The notes: generated by a model from the sequence alone, not told the origin. Positions 9,338 to 18,736 are shown, numbered from the stretch's first letter. The stretch is 64,000 nucleotides of DNA from Methanolobus sp. (GCF_016278365.1 NZ_JADQBZ010000004.1:173166-237165), one strand, 5' to 3'. A program made the numbers and translations.

Positions 9338-9760
9338 ATGGACCAGGAACTTATGCGTATCGGTGTATCGCTTCCGGAAAACCTTCTGACCAAATTCGAC
9401 TCTATCATTGAGAAAAGGGGCTATTCTTCAAGGTCTGAAGGCATAAGGGACGCTATCAGGAATTATATCACCCATTACGAATGGATGAGCGATGTGAAAG
9501 GCAGGCGAGTGGGTACTATCACACTGATATATGATCATACCAAACGTGGACTATCCAGTGCCCTGACAGACATTCAGCATGATCATTCCCATCTTATCAA
9601 ATCCGGGATACATATCCATCTTGACCATGATAATTGCCTTGAAGTTATCATCCTTGACGGTGAAGGCGAGGAAGTCAAGACCGTTGCAGAGAAGATAATG
9701 GCTCTTAAGGGTGTTACTTACGTAAAGCTCAATACTGCTTTGCCCTCAGAAGGCCTATAA
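9338..9760 (+). CDS. nikR: Nickel-responsive transcription regulator NikR
   Basis: A ribbon-helix-helix repressor with a C-terminal ACT-like nickel-sensing domain. The ORF track begins at a GTG (9326), but AAGGTGA lies over that codon and points to the ATG at 9338 ([17 protein letters not shown]); about 140 residues. The RHH domain is residues 5-50. The high-affinity nickel ligands are all visible: His in the IQHDH segment, two His in [11 protein letters not shown], and the Cys of that motif. In a methanogen it would control nickel uptake for F430 and hydrogenase/CODH metallocentres. No nickel transporter gene is adjacent. Its end overlaps the convergent arsR-like gene by six bases. Confidence 0.95.
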   Translation: MDQELMRIGVSLPENLLTKFDSIIEKRGYSSRSEGIRDAIRNYITHYEWMSDVKGRRVGTITLIYDHTKRGLSSALTDIQHDHSHLIKSGIHIHLDHDNCLEVIILDGEGEEVKTVAEKIMALKGVTYVKLNTALPSEGL

Positions 9761-10126
9761 TTCTTTCTGGAATCTCTCATTGATAGAGTATTCTATGGTC
9801 TGCAAAAGGGATCTCCCAAAACCTGTAAGGTAGTAGGTCTGGAAATTCCTTTCTCTTTTTGATTCTACAAGGTTAGCATCCTTGAGAAGCTTAAGATGAT
9901 ATGAGAGTGCAGAATGCTTGTAGTCAGTTATTTCCACAAGCACACAGACACAGAGCTCACTGACTTCCAGAGCCCTCAGGATGTGTATCCTCACAGGGTC
10001 GGACAGGACTTTAAAAATGGATGCCAATGGGCCGACATCCTCCTGTATCGTTTCATGGACCTTCAAGGTCACATCGTTGGGAAGAATATAGGGCTCCGGG
10101 CATTCCGCAGTTGTTTCCACTTTCAT
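9755..10126 (-). CDS. ArsR-family winged-helix regulator
   Basis: 123 residues. The winged-helix core runs from about residue 35 ([19 protein letters not shown]) through the recognition helix ([16 protein letters not shown]) to the wing. A CVCV motif in the helix before the recognition helix ([11 protein letters not shown]) resembles the metal-binding Cys pair of ArsR/SmtB sensors, so thiophilic metal or arsenite sensing is possible. The tail-to-tail six-base overlap with nikR may let the two transcripts interfere. No target gene is adjacent on the same strand. Confidence 0.85.
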   Translation of the reverse strand: MKVETTAECPEPYILPNDVTLKVHETIQEDVGPLASIFKVLSDPVRIHILRALEVSELCVCVLVEITDYKHSALSYHLKLLKDANLVESKRERNFQTYYLTGFGRSLLQTIEYSINERFQKEL

Positions 10127-10191
10127 TACTTGATTATTGTCGTTGTGGGTTAATAAGTTTTGTAGTGACTATGGATAACTTACAGGAAATA

Positions 10192-10599
10192 TCAGTTCAA
10201 ACCTTTAGAATTAAAGAACGGAGCGTATTTTTTATCAGTTGATTCAATGTGATTGACAAGCCAATCTCTGAGGAAGTTTATCAGTTCATAACTGAGGCCC
10301 GCTTTTCCACTTTCGTAGTCTTTCTTGAAGTTGCCGACCTGCTCGATGAACTTCTCATGTTCCTTTTTGTGGGCAGCATACTGTGGATATCCATACTTTT
10401 TCATATAGTTCTCTTCAGTCGTAAAATGATTCTGGGTGTACGCAGCCATCTTAGTGATTATATCCAGAGTTATTTGCTTGCTTTTTGCATTCAACATAGC
10501 ATCATGAAGCTCGTTGATCATCTTCACAAGTTGCTGATGCTGTGCATCTATATCTTTTATGTTCATGCTGTATTTGTCAGACCAGGTTATCAGTGCCAT
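10192..10599 (-). CDS. Bacteriohemerythrin
   Basis: A di-iron O2-binding four-helix protein of 135 residues. The ligand set is complete: His in DAQHQQL, the HFTTEE pair, HKKEH, and the HIESTD His/Asp. The ORF track uses a GTG at 10608, but GTGATTG there works better as an SD for the ATG at 10599 (MALITWSDKYSMN). A TATA-like TATTTATATTTATA lies at 10625-10638 (minus strand), leaving a short leader. Likely role: O2 scavenging or delivery in an anaerobe. It is monocistronic. Confidence 0.93.
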   Translation of the reverse strand: MALITWSDKYSMNIKDIDAQHQQLVKMINELHDAMLNAKSKQITLDIITKMAAYTQNHFTTEENYMKKYGYPQYAAHKKEHEKFIEQVGNFKKDYESGKAGLSYELINFLRDWLVNHIESTDKKYAPFFNSKGLN

Positions 10600-10846
10600 A
10601 TCAATCACTAAAAATAAATATATCTATAAATATAAATAGAAGTTGGTCTGGTTCCGGCTCAAATTCTATATAATAAGTTCGATCTCTGGATATGAGTCTA
10701 TATACTTCCTTTTCAAAACAACTAAGTATTCATCTCCTCAATTAGGATTATGGCGAAGAATTCCATATTGCATGTTATGCCCCTCCACCCGTCATGACTT
10801 TATATCGCATACCTGCGCCACCTTATACTTCTTCAGCCATTATCTT

Positions 10847-13555
10847 TTATTTTACATCCCGCACAGCGATCTTTATCCCCTCTGCAAAAAGCAACGTCAA
10901 AAAAGCAACTCCCAGCGGCAGCATCCATTCTGCAGGATCAAGTGGCACAAGCTCAAATATATTGTTCAGGAAAGGAATGTACATGACCAGGAGTGTGAGC
11001 AGGACTGTGCTGAGCACACCTACTACCATAAGCTTGTTGCTGAATATTCCTATTTTTGTTATAGGTTCCTCAAGGGACCTGAAAGAGAAAGGTATGAAAA
11101 GTATCATACTGACAATAGTCGCAAACGTAAGTGTCCTTGCCATTATAGTATTCTCGAGAGGGTCATTGAGTACAAACACAAGAAATGCAGATGAGGCCAT
11201 TACGGTGGCCATAGTTACCATTATCATCACATTTCTCTTCTTCAACAGGCTCTCATTGGGGTCACGGGGCTGCTGGTCCATTATTTTTTCTCTCACCGGA
11301 TCAAGTCCAAGGGCTATTGCAGGCATTATCTCGTCAAACATATTGATAAACAGTATCTGCAGTGCCAGCAGGGGAATAAGTTCAAACCCAAGCAGCACCA
11401 GTCCCAGCATTATAAGCATCACTTCTGTGAAATTTCTGGAAATAAGGTAAGTCGTGAATTTTTCAATATTTTCGTAAATAGATCTGCCCCTTTTAACTGC
11501 TTCCACTATAGTGGCGAAGTTGTCATCCTGTAACACCATAAGACTGGACTGCTGCGCCACATCAGTTCCATTGAGCCCCATTGCCACACCGATGTCGGCC
11601 TTCCTTAAAGCCGGCGCGTCGTTAACACCGTCTCCGGTCATTGCGACAATCTCCCCGTTTTTCTGCAAAGCTTTAACGATCCTCAGCTTTTGTTCAGGCA
11701 TAGTCCTTGCATAAACGCTTATTCTGGCAGCTACTCTTTCAAACTCCTCATCGTTCAACTCGTCAAGCTCGGACCCTGTTACAGCGCAGTCCGCGATAAT
11801 GCGCTGCACTTTTTTATCACTGTCTGTCCGTATTTCGGTATCTAACTGGCAAGTATTCACGTCACCCAAAAGGCCTATATGCCTGGCTATGGCCTTGGCT
11901 GTATCCGGATTATCTCCTGTTATCATCATCACCTTGATACCGGCTTTATGGGCGATTTCCACTGCTTCTCTTACCTCGTCCCGTGGAGGATCTATCATAC
12001 CGACAAGCCCCAGGAAGGTCATGCCCTGTTCAAGATCATCTTTTGAAGGGTCTCCTGGATTCTCGTTGCAGGCAACTCCGAGAACACGGTATGCTGATGA
12101 AGCCATCTTCTGGTTTATATCAAGTATATTCCTGTGCTCATTCTCATTGATTTCTGCAATCCTGCCATCTTTTTCGATATGGGTACAACGCTTAAGGACG
12201 TACTCAGGAGCCCCTTTTGTGAATGAGATCATCTCATTCTCATGATTGTGGATGGTTGTCATGAGTTTCCTCTCGGAAGTAAAGGCAATCTCATCGATCA
12301 TCGGGTACTCTTTCTCAAGATCATTTTTCCATAATCCTGCCTTTGCAGCGACAACCACAAGGGCTATCTCAGTGGGGTCTCCCACAGTATCCCACTCTTT
12401 TTCCCTTTTTTCCAGAGATGAAGTATTACATAATGCTACGGCCCTGAGTAACTTATTTACAGTATCGTGCTGATCTATATTCGCTTTCTCTCCTTCTATC
12501 CGGATCTCTCCATCAGGTATGTATCCTGATCCACTGACTTCAAACATCTGTCCGCTGGCAAATATTCTCTCAACTGTCATTTCGTTCTTTGTAAGTGTTC
12601 CTGTCTTGTCTGTGCATATCACAGTAGTAGAACCTAATGTCTCAACTGCCAGCATCTTTCGGATTATCGCATTGTGCTGGGCCATTCGCCTCATCCCGAA
12701 AGCAAGCGTGATTGTCATAATAAGTGGCAGCCCCTGAGGTACTGATGCTACGGCCAGCGCAAGTGCTACCAAAAGGATCTCTGTGAGCGGGGCTCCTACA
12801 AAAAGCCCCAGCACAAAGGTGATCAGGGAAGCAAGCAACGCTACTGCAGCAAGTTTTTTTGATAAACTTGTAACTCTTCTCTGAAGGGGAGTCGGCTCAT
12901 CTTCTACCTGAATAAGTCCTGCTATTTCTCCTATCTTGGTCTCCATCCCGGTGGAAACGACAACCGCCCTGCACTTTCCATGAACTATCTGCGTACCGGC
13001 AAATATCCTGTCCCCTACGTCCTTCCAGACTGGTTCGCTCTCACCCGTAAGGGCCGCCTCCTCAACCCTTAGACCATCCGATTTGAAAACAACCGCATCC
13101 GCAGGAATATTATCTCCCATTACAAGAGCCAGCACATCTCCAGGTACAACTTCCCTTGTCAGCACATCCCTGGGTTTATTATCCCGTATAACTGTCGTCT
13201 CAGGTTTGACAATATCCTTCAGAGACTCCATCGCTTTCTCTGCCCTGTACTCCTGAATGAACCCGAGCATGATCACAAGAGCAATGATGAAGACGATGAC
13301 CCAGAAATTGATAACTTCATCTGCCAGCAGGGAGATTATTGCTGCAGCGATAAGTACCCATACAATGAAATCTGCAAACTGCCTGGTGAATATCTTCCAC
13401 GCAGTTGTTTTTTTTGTTTCTGTCAGCTCATTGCTTCCATATTTTTCCAGTCTCTCGGATATCTGCTGCTCGGGAAGCCCCTCCTCCGATGTTCCAAGCC
13501 TGGCAAATATATCCTCGACAGCCGGAAGGTCCCCTTCCACCATATTTTCCTCCAC
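10847..13555 (-). CDS. P2-type cation-transporting ATPase (calcium ATPase-like)
   Basis: 902 residues with the full P-type plan: N-terminal cation ATPase domain, TGES actuator loop (AALTGESEPVW), phosphorylation motif DKTGTLTKNEMT, KGAPE nucleotide site, and hinge TGDGVNDAPALRKADIG, plus about ten membrane helices. Overall it looks like SERCA/PMR1-type pumps. In helix M4 the usual PEGLP reads PQGLP, so a key cation-binding Glu is Gln. In M6 the NLVTD-type motif reads NMFDE, while M5 keeps the Asn and Glu positions. The transported ion is therefore uncertain. It is a single gene. Confidence 0.92.
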   Translation of the reverse strand: MEENMVEGDLPAVEDIFARLGTSEEGLPEQQISERLEKYGSNELTETKKTTAWKIFTRQFADFIVWVLIAAAIISLLADEVINFWVIVFIIALVIMLGFIQEYRAEKAMESLKDIVKPETTVIRDNKPRDVLTREVVPGDVLALVMGDNIPADAVVFKSDGLRVEEAALTGESEPVWKDVGDRIFAGTQIVHGKCRAVVVSTGMETKIGEIAGLIQVEDEPTPLQRRVTSLSKKLAAVALLASLITFVLGLFVGAPLTEILLVALALAVASVPQGLPLIMTITLAFGMRRMAQHNAIIRKMLAVETLGSTTVICTDKTGTLTKNEMTVERIFASGQMFEVSGSGYIPDGEIRIEGEKANIDQHDTVNKLLRAVALCNTSSLEKREKEWDTVGDPTEIALVVVAAKAGLWKNDLEKEYPMIDEIAFTSERKLMTTIHNHENEMISFTKGAPEYVLKRCTHIEKDGRIAEINENEHRNILDINQKMASSAYRVLGVACNENPGDPSKDDLEQGMTFLGLVGMIDPPRDEVREAVEIAHKAGIKVMMITGDNPDTAKAIARHIGLLGDVNTCQLDTEIRTDSDKKVQRIIADCAVTGSELDELNDEEFERVAARISVYARTMPEQKLRIVKALQKNGEIVAMTGDGVNDAPALRKADIGVAMGLNGTDVAQQSSLMVLQDDNFATIVEAVKRGRSIYENIEKFTTYLISRNFTEVMLIMLGLVLLGFELIPLLALQILFINMFDEIMPAIALGLDPVREKIMDQQPRDPNESLLKKRNVMIMVTMATVMASSAFLVFVLNDPLENTIMARTLTFATIVSMILFIPFSFRSLEEPITKIGIFSNKLMVVGVLSTVLLTLLVMYIPFLNNIFELVPLDPAEWMLPLGVAFLTLLFAEGIKIAVRDVK

Positions 13556-13592
13556 TGCACTTTCCCCATATATGCATTTGAAGGGTTAGCAT

Positions 13593-14540
13593 TTATAGAT
13601 ATTTGTGTTCATTGTTCTTTGATCCAAGGCTCTGCGCATACTCCTTTGAGATGTAGTTCTCAGTGCTCATGCAAACCTCCGTAGCAAAACAAATGCCTGT
13701 GCTTACCATCACATCCCATGCGGCCGATGAGATGTTTTCCGGCTTTTCTCCGGTCAGACCTTCCTGATATAGTGTGTAAACAATGCCGGCGGTAAAACTG
13801 TCCCCGGCACCGACGGTACTGACTGGCCTGATCGCGGGCGTCTTGTAGTACTTTGAGATGGAAGATGTCCTCAGGAACACGCCTCTGCCTGCAGTAGTAT
13901 ATATAAGGCATTCACACCCCGCGGCAAGCACGTACTCATAGGCTTCATCTGCGTTCCTGCACTCTCCAATAGATAGCATGTCCTCATCCGAAGCCCTGAC
14001 AATGTCGGAGTGTCGGATATTGTTGTCAACAAGTGATCTTATTTTTTCAATATCCGGCGTAGAAGCTTTCCGGATGTTAGGGTCGTAGATGATGGTCGCG
14101 CCGGCTCTGTCTGCACTATCAAGAATTCTTGTGAGCTCGTTTTTCAAAGCAGCCGAGCTTGCCAGAATAGAGCCGAACATTACTATATCTTTCTTTGTAA
14201 AACTCCGGCCGACATTCAGAACCCTTACATAAGGAAAATCCTCGTAAAAACTATAATGAGCATTGTTCCCGCTGTCCAGAAAAGCCAGTGCGATGGGTGA
14301 TTTTTGGTTCTCGTACCTCGAAACATGCTCTACGGAAACATTATTTTTCTTTAGGGAACTGCATATCATATCTCCCAGTAAATCCTTGCCAAGCTCGCTG
14401 ACAAGCGCTACAGGAATGCCTGTTCTTCCAAGCGAGACCGCGCTGTTGAGCATGGCTCCTCCCGGGCAGGCTGAAATGGGCTTTCCCTCCTTGAAAAGTA
14501 TGTCATAGAATGTTTCACTTATTGCAAATACACAGGAAAT
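13593..14540 (-). CDS. PfkB-family sugar/nucleoside kinase without a canonical start
   Basis: The track begins at the ATG at 14453, but that Met lies inside the conserved substrate motif PGGAMLNSAVSLGRTG. The same frame continues upstream for 29 more sensible codons (VFAISETFYDILF, the usual first strand). The catalytic end is intact: TVGAGDSFTAGIVY. No ATG, GTG or TTG occurs between the upstream in-frame TAA and residue 30. Either an ATT at 14540, seven bases after GGGG, is used, or one extra G in the GGGG run (14548-14551) breaks a gene that would start at the GTG at 14568. Substrate is unknown; the fructokinase/ribokinase subgroup is likely. Confidence 0.8.
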   Translation of the reverse strand: MSCVFAISETFYDILFKEGKPISACPGGAMLNSAVSLGRTGIPVALVSELGKDLLGDMICSSLKKNNVSVEHVSRYENQKSPIALAFLDSGNNAHYSFYEDFPYVRVLNVGRSFTKKDIVMFGSILASSAALKNELTRILDSADRAGATIIYDPNIRKASTPDIEKIRSLVDNNIRHSDIVRASDEDMLSIGECRNADEAYEYVLAAGCECLIYTTAGRGVFLRTSSISKYYKTPAIRPVSTVGAGDSFTAGIVYTLYQEGLTGEKPENISSAAWDVMVSTGICFATEVCMSTENYISKEYAQSLGSKNNEHKYL

Positions 14541-14573
14541 GCAGACACCCCGGATATGTTATTGACACCGGCC

Positions 14574-15059
14574 TCAGCCCAATAATTTAACGATTGTCAG
14601 GTAGTATAAAGGCTCTCCTCTTTCATCCCTGTGGATTAAAGTATGCTCCTCAACAGGTCTGATCTCGCCCCTTTCTGTCCTCATCCTGTATATTTGCGTG
14701 ACCTCGTAGGCACCTTCCCGGGTGTTCTCAAGCAACTCAAGCATCACTCCCTGAACATCCTCTGGGTATATCATATCCTCGTATGTGAGCCTTCCGGATG
14801 TGAAATCTTCAGGACTATATCCAAGAGTGGATATATGCACTGACATGACTTCAACAGTCCCACCTTCTCCCACGGGTCTAACAAGAGTTATCACCGGTAT
14901 CTGCCGGATGAGTTCCTCAAGGGCTTTTATATAATCCTCGGGTTTCGACTTTCTGCTAATAGCAGGTGTTTTTCCTTCAGTTTTGGTTTGAATGAACTCA
15001 CTCTCGTTAAGATCGTTCGGCTGGATATTCTTTATGTCCGTCTCTCTCCCCACTGTCAT
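14574..15059 (-). CDS. Single PAS-domain protein
   Basis: 161 residues. A PAS-3-like domain spans about residues 55-160, recognisable from VHISTLGYSPEDFTSGRLTYEDMIYPEDV and the closing strands IRPVEEHTLIHRDERGEP. The first 45 residues are polar and probably flexible. No kinase, GGDEF or DNA-binding domain is attached, so it may be a stand-alone sensor or partner subunit. Its TGA is five bases before the possible GTG of the PfkB gene, suggesting an operon with it. Confidence 0.8.
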   Translation of the reverse strand: MTVGRETDIKNIQPNDLNESEFIQTKTEGKTPAISRKSKPEDYIKALEELIRQIPVITLVRPVGEGGTVEVMSVHISTLGYSPEDFTSGRLTYEDMIYPEDVQGVMLELLENTREGAYEVTQIYRMRTERGEIRPVEEHTLIHRDERGEPLYYLTIVKLLG

Positions 15060-15251
15060 CCTTCCTCCTTTCTCATGGATGCCTACGTATGCTCAAAGAT
15101 GGTAATTACTCTTTCATCTTGTGATTTAAGCTTGTCTTCAGAACACAGTTCATGGCAGCCCAATGCCAGGTTCCTGGAATAAAGATTGGGCAATAATAAT
15201 GAAGAGGCACCAATTGTCCTCCTCATAAAGTTAAAATTGTATGCTGGATGC

Positions 15252-15536
15252 CTATTTAATAAAAAGCCCGCACTTGCAGGAGCCGCGCGTTTCAAGATCT
15301 ATTTTATGCGCTGCACATGGGCAAATGATCTTCTTGTCCTTTTCTTTGTCTTCTGTCCTCTTCTGGCAGAAGCAGTACCATTCTCCGAGCAGTTTCTTGT
15401 TATTGCAGATGCCTTTAACTGCAGTAGTGATGACATCCCAGTCGCTGTTCAGCCTGTATCCTGAGTTTTCTGCATTTTTCTTCGAACGTTCATAGAATTC
15501 AGCTTCAAGTTCACCATCAAATCTCATTTTTATCAC
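15252..15536 (-). CDS. Ferredoxin:thioredoxin reductase catalytic-subunit homologue
   Basis: 94 residues. The pattern of six cysteines matches FTR-beta: a first CFC pair (EWYCFCQKR), then ICPC and a final CKCGLF. In FTR these hold a 4Fe-4S cluster beside the active disulfide and pass ferredoxin electrons to thioredoxin. Here the usual first CPC is CFC. Methanosarcinales carry FTR homologues used in redox control, which fits the neighbouring FprA and rubrerythrin genes. A better start could be the third residue after Met1 (MRFDG). No FTR alpha subunit is visible. Confidence 0.85.
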   Translation of the reverse strand: MIKMRFDGELEAEFYERSKKNAENSGYRLNSDWDVITTAVKGICNNKKLLGEWYCFCQKRTEDKEKDKKIICPCAAHKIDLETRGSCKCGLFIK

Positions 15537-15585
15537 TCTGTTTTACTGTTTTAGTTGTTCTCTCATAATACTAACATGTCGCGAT

Positions 15586-16797
15586 TTAAGACTTTGCTTC
15601 TTCTTTTGCAATTTCCGCAAGCCTTTTTCCGATATCTCTGCACTGCTTCAGGTCATCCTCAAATGGCCTGAACTTGACCTGCAGGCTTTCGGTTGCAAGT
15701 TCGAACCTTGCAGATTCTATCTCCTTTTCCATGCCTTTAACAGCTCCACCTCCCCATCCGTAGGAGCCGAACAGGAAGTATTTCTTGTTCTTTGGATGAA
15801 GCCCTGTCATGTACGTAAGAAACCCTGCTACTGTGTAAAACATCTTATTGTTCATTGTGGGGGAGCCAATAGCAATGACCGGTGAATCCATTAGCTCCTT
15901 CATGGTCATACTCCAGTCGTTCTTTCTCAAATGGCGCACCCTTACTTCCACGCCTGCTTCTCTTACACCCTCAGCTATCTCCATTGCCATTTTCTCAGTG
16001 CTGCCCCACATGGTATCATAGATCACAAGCACCTTTTGGGCAGCTTCTCCCCTGGCCCATCTGCCATAGGCTTCAATTATCCTTGCAGGATCCCTCCTCC
16101 AGATGACACCGTGAGCGGGGGCTATCATGTCTATGCTTATCCCAAGCTCTTTTACCTTCTCCACATACTTGATGACCTGGCCACTAAAAGGCAGCAGGAT
16201 ATTCGCATAGTAGATGGCAGCATCCTCCATGACATCCTCCACTTCATCATCAAAGCGTTTGGAAGTTGCAATGTGCTGGCCAAATGCATCGTTGGAGAAC
16301 AGTATTTTGTCTTCCCTGAGGTATGTCTGCATGCTATCGGGCCAGTGCAGCATAGTTGCCTCAATGAACATCAGTGTCCGCTTTCCGAGGCTTATCTCAT
16401 CTCCGGTCTTTGCTACCTGGAAGTTCCAGTTGTCGCAGCCCATCTCCCTGTAATGCTCGCAGAGCCCGGACTTACCTTTGGAACTTGCAATAAGGGTAGC
16501 ATTTGTAGCGATGTCCATTATCGCAGGCAATGACCCGGAATGGTCCATCTCCACATGGTTGGAGATAACATAATCTATCTTGGCAGGGTCAATTATCTGA
16601 CTTATTCTCTTAAGCATCTCTTCGGAAAAGCTTGCCTTTACCGTGTCGATAAGTGCTATCTTTTCATCAACTATAAGGTACGCGTTGTAACTTCCACCTT
16701 TTGGAGTCTCGTATCCATGAAAGTCCCTCAGGTTCCAGTCAACAACACCTACCCAGTATATCCCCTCTGCTATCTTCAGTGGCTGTGGCTCATCCAT
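15586..16797 (-). CDS. fprA: A-type flavoprotein, F420H2 oxidase
   Basis: About 403 residues. The N-terminal metallo-beta-lactamase-like domain carries the di-iron ligands NHVEMDHSG. The C-terminal flavodoxin domain starts near VLVIYDTMWGSTEKMA, the FMN phosphate loop. In methanogens such FprA proteins reduce O2 to water with F420H2. The track starts at 16812, but GGAGAT there is a ribosome site for the ATG at 16797 (MDEPQPLKIAEG). It follows the rubrerythrin-like gene by about 20 bases, forming an O2/peroxide defence operon with it. Use as a nitric oxide reductase is an alternative for the family. Confidence 0.94.
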   Translation of the reverse strand: MDEPQPLKIAEGIYWVGVVDWNLRDFHGYETPKGGSYNAYLIVDEKIALIDTVKASFSEEMLKRISQIIDPAKIDYVISNHVEMDHSGSLPAIMDIATNATLIASSKGKSGLCEHYREMGCDNWNFQVAKTGDEISLGKRTLMFIEATMLHWPDSMQTYLREDKILFSNDAFGQHIATSKRFDDEVEDVMEDAAIYYANILLPFSGQVIKYVEKVKELGISIDMIAPAHGVIWRRDPARIIEAYGRWARGEAAQKVLVIYDTMWGSTEKMAMEIAEGVREAGVEVRVRHLRKNDWSMTMKELMDSPVIAIGSPTMNNKMFYTVAGFLTYMTGLHPKNKKYFLFGSYGWGGGAVKGMEKEIESARFELATESLQVKFRPFEDDLKQCRDIGKRLAEIAKEEAKS

Positions 16798-16817
16798 AAG
16801 CATTATCTCCATCTAAA

Positions 16818-17312
16818 TTATGTCTGCATTCTGAACTCGGTTGCCCATTCGAGAAGTTCGTCTATTATCCTGTAATGTCCTCTCTCGGCAGCTGCAACGT
16901 TCTCAAAGAAAACCCTCTGATCCTCATCATCTGCCCTCTTTGCCAGTTCTGTGTAGAAATACTCACTCTTGTGCTCAAATCTCAGGGCCGCCAGCAATAT
17001 TCCCACCTCTTCCAGTTTCTTTCCGGAGAACTCTTCCGCAAAAGATGCCTTGAAATCGGGGTAATCAAACTCAACGACAGGTGCCTTTTTCTGTTCCCTG
17101 TATTGCCGAAGATACTCAGCATGTTTCTTTTCCTCTTCTGCAAGGAAAGTGTAAAGATCCCTGGCAACCGCATTGCTCATAGAAGATGCTTTTTCCAGAT
17201 AGTATTCCCGCCCTTCGTTTTCCAGCTCAATGGCCATGGCAATTGCTTCATCGATCGATCCGAGCTGGTCAAGCTCATCTGCTATTTCCTTTAAGGTGTC
17301 TTTCATGCCCAT
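16818..17312 (-). CDS. Rubrerythrin-like ferritin-family protein
   Basis: 164 residues, a four-helix di-iron fold with the repeated Glu...ExxH ligands: AIAMAIELENEGREYY with AEEEKKHAEYL, and LRFEHKSEYFY with AAAERGHYRI. The C-terminal rubredoxin domain of classic rubrerythrin is absent, so electrons must come from a partner. Likely role: peroxide or O2 reduction, or iron handling. It heads the operon with fprA, under the dyad-flanked promoter at 17403-17439. Confidence 0.88.
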   Translation of the reverse strand: MGMKDTLKEIADELDQLGSIDEAIAMAIELENEGREYYLEKASSMSNAVARDLYTFLAEEEKKHAEYLRQYREQKKAPVVEFDYPDFKASFAEEFSGKKLEEVGILLAALRFEHKSEYFYTELAKRADDEDQRVFFENVAAAERGHYRIIDELLEWATEFRMQT

Positions 17313-17402
17313 ACCTCGCGCCAGAATACATGCTATAGTTAATCAGATCAGTTCAGTGTTCGTTTGCCTGAATATGAACAAATCCCACAGATTCAAACTA
17401 TC

Positions 17403-17439
17403 GGAGTCCGACTTAATATATCTTTCGAAGGTCGACTCC
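17403..17439 (-). promoter_or_regulatory. Rubrerythrin-fprA promoter framed by an inverted repeat
   Basis: GGAGTCCGAC (17403) and GTCGACTCC (17431-17439) pair over nine positions with one bulged base. The spacer holds the minus-strand TATA box GATATATT (17415-17422). A start site about 25 bases further would lie near 17393, 80 bases before the rubrerythrin ATG. An operator enclosing TATA suggests repression, plausibly redox-responsive given the genes. The repressor is unknown. Confidence 0.5.
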
Positions 17440-17609
17440 TTTCCTGATTGATTTTTTGGTCCCATATCAGGTCCCTGTTTACCCCTTTTCGAAAAAAGGC
17501 AACCTCTACCTTTATTTAGAAACCTTTTTATTTACTATCATCCATTACAGAGGTTATATTTAGTTTGATTTCAGTATTTTAAATGTATTATTTTGACAGA
17601 GGTAATGTG

Positions 17610-18713
17610 ATGGATAAAATCAAGATCGCAATTGCAGGTGTTGGCAATTGTGCAAGCTCTCTGATTCAGGGTATCGAGTACTATAGGGACAAGCATGAAA
17701 ACGATGCTATAGGACTGATGCACTGGGATATCGGCGGTTACAGGCCTTCCGATATTGAAGTTGTCGCAGCCTTCGATATCGATAAAAGGAAAGTGGGAAA
17801 AGATATTTCGGAGGCCATTTTCGCACCGCCTAACTGTACGGCTGTATTCTGCAGTGATATCCCTCAAACAGGTGTAATTGTAAAAATGGGATGCATCATG
17901 GATGGGTTCTCGGAACATATGATGGACTTTGATGAGAAAAGGACATTTGTACCTTCAGATCAGCCTGAAGCCAGCAAGGAAGATGTGATCCAGGCACTGA
18001 ATGATTCAGGTGCAGAGATATTACTGAACTATCTTCCTGTAGGCTCCGAGCAGGCGACCCGTTTTTATATGGACTGTGCCCTGAATGCAGGTGTTGCATG
18101 CGTCAACAATATGCCCGTTTTCATCGCAAGCGACCCGGAATGGGCCGCTAAATTCGAAAAGAGGGGCATCCCTATCATTGGCGATGATATTAAAGCGCAA
18201 CTGGGTGCTACTATCACTCACAGGATGCTGGCAGACCTTTTCAACAAGCGTGGAGTGAAACTGGAAAGAACCTACCAGCTCAATACCGGAGGGAACACCG
18301 ACTTCCTTAACATGCTCAACCGCAGCAGGCTTGCCTCAAAGAAAACCTCGAAGACGGAGGCTGTGCAATCCGTTATCGCACAGCGTCTGGATGACGATAA
18401 TATCCATGTAGGGCCAAGCGATTACGTTCCATGGCAGAACGACAATAAAGTGTGCTTCCTGAGGATGGAGGGCAAGCTTTTCGGAGATGTGCCCATGAAT
18501 CTGGAGTTGCGCCTCTCTGTTGAGGATTCTCCCAATTCTGCTGGCGTGGTCATCGACGCTATAAGATGCTGTAAACTTGCCCTTGACAGGGGAACCGGCG
18601 GAGTGCTTTATTCACCTTCGGCCTATTTCATGAAGCATCCTCCAAAACAGTTCACTGATGATGAGGCTCACAAGATGACCAGCGAGTTCATCTGCGGTGA
18701 CCGTAAGAACTGA
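17610..18713 (+). CDS. ino1: Inositol-3-phosphate synthase
   Basis: About 367 residues. Converts glucose 6-phosphate to inositol 3-phosphate with NAD; in archaea the product feeds archaetidylinositol lipid synthesis. Seen: the NAD loop IAIAGVGNCASSLIQG, NNMPVFIASDPEW and the conserved IPIIGDDIKAQLGATITHR and LNTGGNTDFLNM blocks. The track starts at 17583, but AGAGGT upstream of the ATG at 17610 supports MDKIKIAIAG. A TATA-like GGTTATATTTAG lies about 55 bases before. The next gene, DUF429, follows after 23 bases and may be co-transcribed. Confidence 0.95.
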   Translation: MDKIKIAIAGVGNCASSLIQGIEYYRDKHENDAIGLMHWDIGGYRPSDIEVVAAFDIDKRKVGKDISEAIFAPPNCTAVFCSDIPQTGVIVKMGCIMDGFSEHMMDFDEKRTFVPSDQPEASKEDVIQALNDSGAEILLNYLPVGSEQATRFYMDCALNAGVACVNNMPVFIASDPEWAAKFEKRGIPIIGDDIKAQLGATITHRMLADLFNKRGVKLERTYQLNTGGNTDFLNMLNRSRLASKKTSKTEAVQSVIAQRLDDDNIHVGPSDYVPWQNDNKVCFLRMEGKLFGDVPMNLELRLSVEDSPNSAGVVIDAIRCCKLALDRGTGGVLYSPSAYFMKHPPKQFTDDEAHKMTSEFICGDRKN

Positions 18714-18736
18714 AAGCGGATCTACTGGCTGTAATT

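Noticed and set aside
10643-11194. 183-residue + strand ORF
   Set aside because: Shadow of the cation ATPase 3' end and spacer; low-complexity, no family features.
15060-15251. Additional small gene between the PAS and FTR-like genes
   Set aside because: No ORF with a ribosome site and family features; probably the PAS promoter and leader.
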